Shown here one piece after another: positions 22,868 to 30,525 of a stretch of DNA of 30,525 nt (its first letter is position 1; every line of letters starts with the position of its first letter). The translations under genes were made by a program, and so were the position numbers. The notes beneath the pieces are model-generated. The model had not been told where the DNA came from and made no database searches. It saw only the letters and a program-made list of their open reading frames with translations. The DNA is from Funneliformis mosseae (lineage: Eukaryota > Glomeromycota > Glomeromycetes > Glomerales > Glomeraceae): NCBI GenBank assembly GCA_910592005.1, contig CAJVPP010000527.1:1-30525 (forward strand), in the 5' to 3' direction.

Positions 22868-23149
22868 CCATAAATGTTATTAAATATTATTATGTAATCC
22901 CCAAATTACTATCAATTATAGTAATAAAATTATCAAGATTAATTTGTTTTGAAAAAACAAACTATTATTTTAAAGCTTCTTTTTTAAACTTTTTAATAAA
23001 ACTTAATTCTTCTTTTTTCATATTAAAAATTTTTCTTGTTACTTCAAATATAAAATTACTTTTCATAAGCCTTAATAACTTTTTTAGAAATAATTATTGG
23101 TGATAAAAAATCTTCCTCTTTTTTGTTTTCTTGATTAAATAAAACTACT

Positions 23150-24385
23150 TTAAAATTTTTTGTCAGATATCATTTTATCTATAATTTCAAACTGATCATA
23201 CTTAACAAATTCTTTGGCAGAAAAAGGATTGTCAAAATCTAGTTTATCGATTAATACTTGAACTTCTTCCATTTCCTTTAACTGTTTAAATTCAAGTAAT
23301 ATATCGTTACTGGTTTTATCCTCATTTTCATGATTATCTTTAGATAAAATATCTGCTTTCACCTAAATTTTTAATTGTTTTATTTGTAACGTTATTCCAT
23401 GCTTATGCAACATACTTTATACACTTTTAATATCAATTTCAGAGAGTTCGATATGGTATTCATTAAATTTATCAAAAGCTTTAACCCAATTTTGTAAATA
23501 AAGCTTTCAATATTATGCCTAAAATAAGTTGAATTAGAATTAAGTATAAATAAAGTTAATGTCAATTATATTTTAACTAAAAAATTATTAAATCAATTAC
23601 ATTTTTCACCTTAAAACTATTTATGATACCTTGATCACAAGGTCGGAGGTGTGCAGTAGTGTTTGGGAGGAGGGATTGAATGGTGATGTTAATCAGACAG
23701 GTGGTTTCATAAAGAGCATGTGTCAGAGTATTATCTACAAGAAGGAAAATGTTCTGGTTTTGTCCTCATTTTTGTATCAAGTTTTTTTATGTACTCGTTT
23801 CAGATTAAAACCTGCATTCACCTTTTTTAGTTTCATAGTATTTGACTGGAAGTGTTCTTTTATCAATGTTCTTAATAACTCTAGAATTTTCATACTTTCA
23901 TACTTGTGTATGAATAAAGGCATTAGCTTTTCACTCCCCATTGCGTTGCATGTGAGTAGGATTATTACACAATCCTTTAATTATTTTGTTCCTGATGTTT
24001 GTTCATTAGATATCATTTGACTTGGTTTCATCTTCCAAAACAGTCCTGTTTCGTCACAATTGAATATATCTTCGGGACTATATTCTTTTAATATTTGCCG
24101 GAGATTATCTCTCATTGTTTCGAGATCTTCGAGCGGCGCACTTGCGGCTTCCCCGTGTATAACGTACTGTTTAAGATTGTGTCGTTTTTAAAGTTGTCCA
24201 CCCAACCACTAGACCCTTTAAACTTATTCTCCTTTAATAAATAAGCAAAACTCAAGGCTTTGGTTGAAAGAATATTGTCAATAATAATGAGGCTAGCTTT
24301 GAGTGCGTTATCTACACAAATTGCTAACGCTTCTTCGACGAGAGGGAATGGAGTTTTCTTATCGGAAATCCGCTAAAAATGGTTT
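23150..24385 (-). pseudogene. Tigger/CENP-B-type transposase remnant
   Basis: Frameshifted pogo-superfamily transposase, better preserved than the 17945 copy. In order on the minus strand it has a CENP-B HTH (FPLVEEALAICVDNAL, ILSTKALSFAYLL, GSSGWVDNFKKRHNLKQ with one frameshift). IHGEAASAPLEDLETMRDNL then NCDETGLFWKMKPS (about 24030-24065, first catalytic Asp) follow. Next are KLMPLFIHKYE and VDNTLTHALYETTC then NTTAHLRPCDQGIINSFK (about 23635-23740, second Asp and the PCDQGIINSFK signature). The end has WNNVTNKTIKN and a C-terminal acidic tail (VLIDKLDFDNPFSAKEF). The N-terminal DNA-binding half is missing: homology stops near 24385, some 150 bp before the ETF-QO start. Base composition is less AT-biased than the other remnants, suggesting a younger insertion. 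Confidence 0.85.
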
Positions 24386-24536
24386 ATTCGATTATCGATT
24401 AATCGATTTTCGATTTAATACCTGCACAACCTTTGAAATTTAGATGGATTTGACCAATCAAATTCTAGGTACTTTTACACTAGATGTGATAATGAGATAT
24501 TTCATCAACTTTCTTTTTTCTACCGAATTCCAAACA
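24386..24536 (+). promoter_or_regulatory. ETF-QO upstream region with ATCGAT palindrome
   Basis: A perfect 14-bp palindrome, ATCGATTAATCGAT, lies at 24394-24407 with further TCGATT words around it. It sits between the broken transposase and the ETF-QO start. Whether it is promoter or transposon junction is open. Confidence 0.4.
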
Positions 24537-26994
24537 ATGATTTTACGGCTTTCACCTAAAATAAATGGCAGTAACATTCTTTCGACGCTCCGAATACGTG
24601 CAAGAGTTCTGTCATATAAAACACCTCTTTTACATAAAATTTCACACCAATCCAGTCTTAAGCAGCCATTTGGCTCATATAAGAGTTTTTTAAATTCCAC
24701 TTCTCGAAGCTATGCGTCAGTCACAAACCAAGAAGTCGATCCTCGTCTTACTGCAGAGCGTTTTGTTGACGAGACTGACGTCGTTATAGTTGGTGCTGGT
24801 CCATCAGGATTATCCGCCGCAATTCGCTTAAAACAATTGGCAAATGCCGAAGGAAAAGAAGTTAGAGTAGTAGTTATTGAAAAAGCTAGTGAACTCGGTA
24901 TATGATTTTTAATAGAAAGTTACCTTTAATTTGAGTCGCATTTTTATAATACTTAATTCGTGTTGTTCATGTTATAGGTGCTCACACACTTTCCGGTGCA
25001 GTTCTTGAGCCTAGAGCATTAAATGAACTTTTACCTGATTGGAAAGAACGAGGGGCACCATTAAATCAACCAGTACTCAAGGACGAAATGAGATTCTTTA
25101 CAGAAAAGTTATCCATTCCTCTTCTTCCTCTTCCATCAGTGATGAAGAACAAAGGCAATTATATCGTTAGCTTGAACAGTTATGTAAAATGGCTTGGTGA
25201 ACAAGCTGAAGAAGTTGGAGTTGAAGTTTATTCGGGGTTTTCTGCAAGTGAGGTTAGATGGTATTTGTAAAAAAAATTTTCTTTAAAATTTATCAAGTTT
25301 AATTAATTTTATATTTGTTTTGATTAAACAGGTTTTATATAATGAGGATGGTAGTGTGCGCGGCATCGCCACAAATGATATGGGTCTCGATAAAAACTTT
25401 AAACCAAAAGAAAATTTTGAACGTGGTATGGAATTTCAGGCCAAAGTCACTCTATTTGCTGAAGGTTGTCATGGATCACTTACTAAAACTTTGATGAGAA
25501 AATTTAACCTTCGTGAAGGTAGACAACAACAAACCTATGCGATTGGAATCAAGGAAGTTTGGGAAATCGATCCTGCAAAGCATATTCCTGGTTACTGCTT
25601 ACACGCAACAGGATGGCCCCTTGACTACAAAACCTACGGCGGAGGATTCATGTATCATATGGAAAATAATATAGTGCAATTAGGGTTCATAGTTGCTTTG
25701 GACTATCAAAACACTTATTTGCATCCATACAAGGAATTTCAAGTACGTATTTTTTTTTTTTTTTTTTGATATTTCAATGAACATAATTTTTATATTTTCA
25801 TTTTATAGAGATATAAATCTCATCCATCAATCAGGAAACATCTTGAAGGTGGAAAGGTTATATCTTATGGAGCGAGAGCTTTAAATGAGGGTGGATATCA
25901 GGTATAATTCTTTGTATACATCAGGAAAATTTTTTAAGCGCAAAGTTACGCGTAAGGTCGCTTAAGTTTACAGGACTTACACTTAGTAAAGTTGACGCAA
26001 GTTTTGCGAAGGTTTGCGTAGGTGGTGTAAGTTTTGCGTAAGCCTACACATAAAATTTTCCAGATAGACTAATGATTCCTTTGCTATATTCTCACATGAT
26101 ACACCTTTTAGTCAATTCCTAAATTAGTTTTCCCCGGAGGTGCTCTTATTGGTTGTACTGCCGGATTTTTAAATCTTCCTAAAATAAAAGGGACGCACAA
26201 TGCAATGAAATCCGGGATGCTTGCTGCTGAAGCTGCATACGATGCCATAACATCTGATACATCATCCGGACCTATTACACTCACTGCCTATGAAGAATCA
26301 ATTCAAGATTCATGGGTATACAAAGAATTGTATGATGTGAGAAATATTAGACCTTCAATGAATTCACCTCTTGGAGTATACGGGTTTATCTTATATTCTG
26401 GTATAGAAATGTTGTTTTTGAAAGGAAAAGCTCCATGGACATTGAAACATCATCATCCAGATCATGCTGTGTTAAAACCAGCAAAGTAACTATTCGACGT
26501 ATATATTGCATCCTTTTTACTTTAATGAACACGTGGCATTAATACATTCTTTTCATAGAGAATGTAAACCAATAGAATATCCTAAACCTGACGGCGTTAT
26601 AACGTTTGATTTGCTTGAGAGTGTTTCTCGAAGTGGAACAACCCATACAGAGAATCAACCTGTGCATTTACGTGTTCGAGATAAAAAGTTGCCTGTTGAT
26701 GTCAATTTGAAAATTTACGATGGGCCTGAAGGAAGATTTTGCCCAGGTATAATTCGATATTCTGTTTTCTTTAATATATGATATTTCCAATATTAATTTG
26801 ATTAATTCTAATTATGTGTGAAAGCTGGCGTGTATGAATTTGTTGACGACGAAAATAATCCAAACGAAAAACGATTACAAATTAATTCACAAAACTGTGT
26901 ACATTGTAAAACCTGTGATATCAAGGATGTATCGCAGAATATTGATTGGGTAACGCCTGAAGGTGGAAATGGGCCAAAATATGTTTTGACTTAA
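24537..26994 (+). CDS. ETFDH: electron transfer flavoprotein-ubiquinone oxidoreductase
   Basis: Inner-membrane enzyme that passes electrons from ETF (acyl-CoA and amino-acid dehydrogenases) to ubiquinone; the yeast homologue is Cir2. Seven exons: 24537-24897, 24978-25252, 25332-25742, 25809-25901, 26112-26485, 26559-26746 and 26825-26994, about 623 residues (human 617). The first roughly 60 residues are Arg/Ser/Lys-rich, a mitochondrial presequence. FAD-binding GAGPSG is at 86-91. Family signatures are [68 protein letters not shown] and [12 protein letters not shown]. The 4Fe-4S cluster cysteines are Cys566, Cys592, Cys595 and Cys598 ([22 protein letters not shown]), all present. In-frame ATGs at 24444 and 24492 are alternatives; I chose 24537 because the presequence-like part begins there. 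Intron 4 carries an inverted-repeat insertion. Confidence 0.95.
25924..26061. repeat. GC-richer inverted-repeat insertion in ETF-QO intron 4
   Basis: The ends are GGAAAATTTT (25924-25933) and AAAATTTTCC (26052-26061), exact complements. Between them are iterated words on the theme of TTGCGTAAG / CTTACAC, some inverted. The segment is richer in G+C than the surrounding intron and makes this intron more than twice as long as the others. It is probably a small non-autonomous element. I could not identify a target duplication. Confidence 0.6.
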
Positions 26995-27405
26995 TTATTA
27001 TATATAGAAATTAACAATTTTGAATTAAATTATTTTATAACAACAGAGTAATATTTACATCACATGATTTTTAACTTAGTTGTAGTGCGAAAGCTTCTTT
27101 TTTTTAATAAAGTTTATGCAAAAAAAAAACACAAACACAAACGCACGCACGCTACATCCAAAACATGTATAAAAACGCTTTAATATCAAAAAAATAAAAA
27201 TAAAAATAGAAAAAAAAATAATATTTTTGTAAAAGTATATATTGACGTATTATATTTAAAATATCAACTCTTCGCATTATACAGACATAAAGGTCATACA
27301 AATAAACTCTAAGATAAAATAAAAGTCAATACTAAGTTTCCTGTTGTTTAATGTAGATGTCAATATTTATGTAGTTCCGATTAAATGACCGAGTCCCGAA
27401 TTTTG
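26995..27405. other. 3' flank of ETF-QO
   Basis: Probably the ETF-QO 3' UTR and terminator, meeting the 3' end of the minus-strand ORF at 27406. It contains an ACAAACACAAACGCACGCACGC tract (27130-27151), a small island of CA/CG repeats in otherwise A-rich DNA. Confidence 0.5.
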
Positions 27406-27732
27406 TTAAGAGAGTAAAAAAAAGGTCGATTCCGTTCGTAGTCCAGATCCAGAAAATTTCTTGAAAAGATTCCATAATGTATTCAATAAGTCTATTGTTG
27501 AGACACGCATCTTTTGATAAAGTTCAGCTGAATGCTTAATATTTTCTTCCATGCCTAAGAAAAGTTGATCCAGAAAAGATTTATCCAGTGTCGAAACACC
27601 AAAAGAGCAAAAAAAATTGTCAGCTACAAATGTAAGTCTCCTTGTCCATTTCCAAATAAAAAGCCCTCGAAGCCTCCAAAACATGCAACTTTTTGACCAC
27701 AACAAATCTCTGAACATCTCCGGTTGACTCAT
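27406..27732 (-). CDS. small unrecognised protein (108 aa), possibly spliced
   Basis: An uninterrupted 108-codon frame with less AT bias than the intergenic DNA, in tandem with the SR-protein gene just upstream. The N-terminal half is Trp/Arg/Phe-rich (LLWSKSCMFWRLRGLF) and looks less protein-like. The C-terminal half (LFLGMEENIKHSAELYQKM, VSTIDLLNTLWNLFKKF) reads as two amphipathic helices. TTAG before the GMEEN codons could be a 3' splice site, so the true gene may use only the latter half as its last exon. The size and helix pattern faintly recall small DASH-complex subunits such as Dad1, but I see no decisive motif and assign no function. Confidence 0.4.
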   Translation of the reverse strand: MSQPEMFRDLLWSKSCMFWRLRGLFIWKWTRRLTFVADNFFCSFGVSTLDKSFLDQLFLGMEENIKHSAELYQKMRVSTIDLLNTLWNLFKKFSGSGLRTESTFFLLS

Positions 27733-27834
27733 TTTATCATTTCCAGTGGTCCAGAAAAAAAAAAAAAAAAACCTCCAGAAATGAAAACAACATTGAAATA
27801 AAGGATAAAATAAAATCTTAATGATTTAAGTTTT

Positions 27835-27854
27835 GGTGACATTTAAATGTCACC
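27835..27854. other. 20-bp perfect palindrome over the SR-gene stop codon
   Basis: GGTGACATTT followed by its exact complement AAATGTCACC. The TGA stop of the SR-protein gene lies inside it. It would form a 10-bp stem with no loop, or act as a dimeric protein site. Confidence 0.7.
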
Positions 27855-28907
27855 GTCCTAAAACATACCCATATGGACTCGGACTTCTTCTTCCATAATC
27901 ATTGTAATAAGGGCTCTGGCTACGTCTACTATAGGGACTCCTTGAGCGATTTCTTCCGCTATAAGATCCACTGCCAGAACCTCCATAAGGTGGAGATTTT
28001 GAATAACGTCGATAACGATCATAGTCGTCATAATAAGAGCCACCACGTCCACTATAGTATGGAGAACGAGCTCTACCGTATTTAGGAGATGGACCTCTAC
28101 GATCGTAATCACTATTACCGCTGAAATAGTTTTGATAGAATCGTTATTCACAAATATAAATATCAAAAATGTAATGAAAATATTATATACTGCGATAATT
28201 AAGTTGAATCATACCTGCAATATTTCGCCAAATGGCCTAATTCACCACATCGAAAGCATCGACCGCTTCGAACGTCCATGCCTTTTTCCCTAGCATCAGG
28301 ACATTCCCTAGCCCAGTGACCTTGTCCGCCACATAAGAAGCAACCACTGCCTGGACCGCCAGATCGACGTGACCATTCCACAGCAATGCGAGCACCATCT
28401 AATTCATATCCATTTAATTGTTTTACTGCATCATCAGCATCACGCGGATCCTATTTATTTAAGGATCCGGTAGTATCATACGTGTTTTAGCGACGTGCAA
28501 ACCGCAACCAATGTGAGAATCCAAACACATACCAAGCTGTCTGCTACTACATAAGCCATATTAATACTCATTATTATTAACCTCAAACTCAACAAAAGCA
28601 TAGCCCATAGGCTTCACATCCACGCTTAAGACTTTTCCATAACGTTCGAACTGAAGTTTTATAAAAAAGGTAAAATAAAATAAAAGTAAATAAAAATTTC
28701 GAATAAAATTAGAGCAGTAAAAATATAAATATGTAAAAAAAAAGTTGCTTACCAACTCTTCTAAATCTCGTTTTTCTGTTCTTGACGAAAGATGTCCAAT
28801 ATAAACTAGTAGTTGCAAAAGAAATGTCTTAATGAAACTAGAATACTTATTCTTTTTATTGCATATATATGTTGAAAAATATACTTACGTTTACTTGGTG
28901 TGGTCAT
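27850..28907 (-). CDS. SR-type splicing factor, RRM plus two zinc knuckles
   Basis: Five exons: 28907-28889, 28805-28753, 28650-28582, 28450-28215 and 28120-27850, about 215 residues. The RRM covers residues 6-75, with RNP2 LYIGHL and RNP1 GYAFVEFE. Two CCHC knuckles with perfect C-x2-C-x4-H-x4-C spacing follow at 84-97 ([14 protein letters not shown]) and 112-125 ([14 protein letters not shown]). The C-terminus (126-215) is Arg/Ser/Tyr/Gly-rich with SP and RS dipeptides ([15 protein letters not shown]), typical for SR protein kinase sites. One RRM plus knuckle plus RS domain is the layout of SRSF7 and plant RSZ proteins; two knuckles match the plant RS2Z/RSZ33 type. The role is nuclear pre-mRNA splicing and probably mRNA export. 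The start codon precedes a 19-nt first exon whose phase fits. Confidence 0.9.
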
Positions 28908-30336
28908 TTTAAAAATTATTGTTCAAAGGGATGTTTGACAAGTTTGCAAACGAAAAAGAGGTCGTGAAGGGAGTTGCATTTGTATCCAGTTTAGATTTAT
29001 ATAATTTCACGTGAGCCACTCCCATAACAATTTTTTTTTTTTTGTTTATTGCATGAACGCATATGGCTAATAAAATGATAATCATCGGATCAAAACGAAT
29101 TATGATCAAATTGATCGAATCATACAATTAAGTAAAATCATTCTTACTATAATCATAAAAGTATGATGTAAAGGTTACATAATGACGCTTAACCATTTAA
29201 AGCGCCATATTAATAGTTACATTCAACGAATTTATTTATGAAATACAGGGAGTTACATTGTAAATAATCTATTAATATGGTATAGTAGTTCGTATGCAAT
29301 TTAAGTAATTTGTTTTTTCCAATTAATCTTCCAATTCAATCAATGTTATCCCTTATGCGAAACTTAAAAAAATTAATTTTAGTAATATACTACCCTATCT
29401 TATATAGTAAAATTAACGTATTTTATATTAATAAATTTTTTTTATTTAAAGTAAATCAATTATAGTTTTTAAAAATATAATCAAAAATAAGATAATTAGT
29501 TACTTTTTATAATAAGTAATACTTTTATCCTCTATTTGATATCATTTATGTGATTATGCAAAATAACTTATACCTGCTGGCAATCAAAATTTATATATAG
29601 TCATATATGTATATCTAGTTAACATAATCATTTGTATAATCATATAAATAACAGAGATGATAGACCAGTTATATATTAAGTTAGGAATAAATAGCTTAAT
29701 TTTAATAGAATCAAAATGATTAGCTATTAGATTAATCATTTATGTAATTCTAATAAATTACACTTATTCACAATTACTTAGAATATAACTAATACTTAAA
29801 TATACTAGAAATGTAAACTATTATAAGTTCTGAATTTTATAATTGTAAAAGAAATTATATTTTATGAATGGATAAAAAAACATATGTAATTGAAAATTTT
29901 CATATTGAATAATTTATATTGTCTTTTTTCTTTGCTCAACATAAATAAATAATTATTTTCTTTTTTTAAACTTTAGTTTCACTTAAAATTTATCAACAAA
30001 ATACATCTATTATTAATTAATATAAAATTATATTTATTATAGCAATTTTTTAAGTATTATCTTAATTGTTTTTAATAAATAATAAAAACTAAAATAAATT
30101 TGAATTTTCTTCTATAAGTTCATAGGCAGACTTTTCTATAATTGGCTATTGCAGATAATTTAATTAGATATTATTTATACAGTTTAAAGTACTTTTTCAG
30201 AAAATGGTTTACATATAGTAAAAAAAAAATTTTTAATTCTTTAGAAGGTTAAATAACTACTTGTAAAAATAATCTAAAATAATCTCAAAAAGAGTTTATT
30301 TAAAGGTAACATACTATAATAACAAAGCTTAAAGAT
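28908..30336. other. SR-gene promoter and AT-rich flank
   Basis: The first roughly 250 bases are of near-genic composition and hold the SR-gene promoter, including the E-box at 29007. From about 29380 the DNA is extremely AT-rich with no coding exon chain. A section at 30120-30330 is faintly reminiscent of a worn transposase but cannot be assigned. Confidence 0.5.
29007..29014. promoter_or_regulatory. E-box palindrome TCACGTGA upstream of SR gene
   Basis: About 100 bp upstream of the SR-protein start codon and identical to the site upstream of CBP3 at 7398. Confidence 0.45.
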
Positions 30337-30436
30337 AATATATAAAATTTAGACCAAAAATCATATATACAAGTTATACTAAAAATAGAAAATTAATGTA
30401 TATATTATATAGTATTTTCATTTTTATAAATAATTT
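30337..30436. mobile_element. 5' half of the CAGTG MITE family, decayed
   Basis: About 100 bases aligning to the start of the 18124-18350 element (ATATAAAATTTAGACC, then ACAAGTTATACTAAAAATAG, up to TTTTTATAAATAATTTA). The terminal CAGTG is degraded. Homology stops abruptly where the tRNA-like module begins, so the rest is deleted or lies beyond an insertion. Confidence 0.65.
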
Positions 30437-30445
30437 AAGGGATCG

Positions 30446-30525
30446 GCATCCCTAGTTCAGTTGGTAACAACTGAGCTCCTATTGTGGATTACACTGCAAT
30501 AGCCACAGGTTCAAGTCTCAGCCGA
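30446..30525 (+). mobile_element. tRNA-like pol III module, probable SINE head (partial)
   Basis: An A-box-like segment (TAGTTCAGTTGG, 30453-30464) and a B-box (GGTTCAAGTCT, 30509-30519) are spaced as in a tRNA gene. Arms are imperfect. The D-arm region forms TCAGTTG-GTAA-CAACTGA. The anticodon stem CTATTG/CAATAG has a 12-base loop instead of 7. The T stem pairs poorly. It is therefore unlikely to be a working tRNA and more likely the 5' head of a tRNA-derived SINE. The window ends before the 3' part. Confidence 0.55.

Noticed and set aside
22855..23103. Plus-strand 82-codon Leu/Ile/Lys-rich frame
   Set aside because: The composition is what AT-rich non-coding DNA gives, and it overlaps the end of a MITE. 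The minus strand here may be worn transposon sequence, but I could not show it.
23631..24020. Plus-strand 129-codon frame
   Set aside because: Antisense to the Tigger-like transposase remnant, whose catalytic motifs read on the minus strand.
28908..29127. Minus-strand 72-codon frame upstream of the SR gene
   Set aside because: Overlaps the promoter region, has a low-complexity Lys run from a homopolymer, and no family resemblance.
1..30525. CRISPR array, bacterial operon, rRNA genes
   Set aside because: No regularly spaced direct repeats and no rRNA-like sequence. All recognised genes are intron-bearing eukaryotic genes.

Overview
The window looks like nuclear DNA of a filamentous, TE-rich fungus with a very AT-rich genome. 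An arbuscular mycorrhizal fungus (Glomeromycotina, Rhizophagus-like) is my best guess. That rests on the strong A+T bias, many short GT-AG introns, fungal-style orthologues, and islands of housekeeping genes separated by decayed DNA transposons. The species is an inference, not something read directly.

Layout. (1) 1-3.2 kb: AT-rich DNA holding a wrecked Tc1/mariner transposase (+). (2) 3.2-11.9 kb: four spliced genes on the minus strand: UTP18 (U3 snoRNP / 18S rRNA processing), CBP3/UQCC1 (complex III assembly), GSK3 kinase, and an ARA2-type D-arabinose dehydrogenase (aldo-keto reductase). (3) A 164-bp divergent promoter, then two plus-strand genes: an SZRD1-like SUZ-domain protein and a BORCS5-like lysosome/vacuole-positioning subunit with a long Ser-rich tail. 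(4) 15.8-24.4 kb: a repeat graveyard. It holds two decayed pogo/Tigger-type transposases on opposite strands, several MITEs with recognisable terminal inverted repeats and target-site duplications, an Asn/Asp-coding tandem repeat and an A-rich block. (5) 24.5-28.9 kb: ETF-ubiquinone oxidoreductase (+), a small unrecognised ORF (-) and an SR-type splicing factor with one RRM and two zinc knuckles (-). (6) 28.9-30.5 kb: AT-rich DNA, a truncated MITE copy and a tRNA-like pol III module that runs off the window.

Exon structures were reconstructed by hand. For the eight recognised genes every splice junction keeps frame, and total lengths fit the families. Two products meet at the mitochondrial quinone pool: ETF-QO reduces ubiquinone, and CBP3 helps build the complex that re-oxidises it. 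UTP18, the SR protein and the SUZ protein are RNA-metabolism genes. I see no operon-like or defence-like system.

The most interesting signals are: (a) a hAT-type MITE inserted inside a pogo transposase with a perfect 8-bp duplication; (b) decay of these elements dominated by C:G to T:A change, suggesting cytosine methylation or a RIP-like process; (c) six T(n)A(n) palindromes in 2.4 kb, two of which form the 3' splice sites of CBP3 introns; (d) a TCACGTGA-type E-box upstream of several genes; and (e) the lineage-specific BORCS5 tail. I found no convincing evidence of a wholly new biological system.
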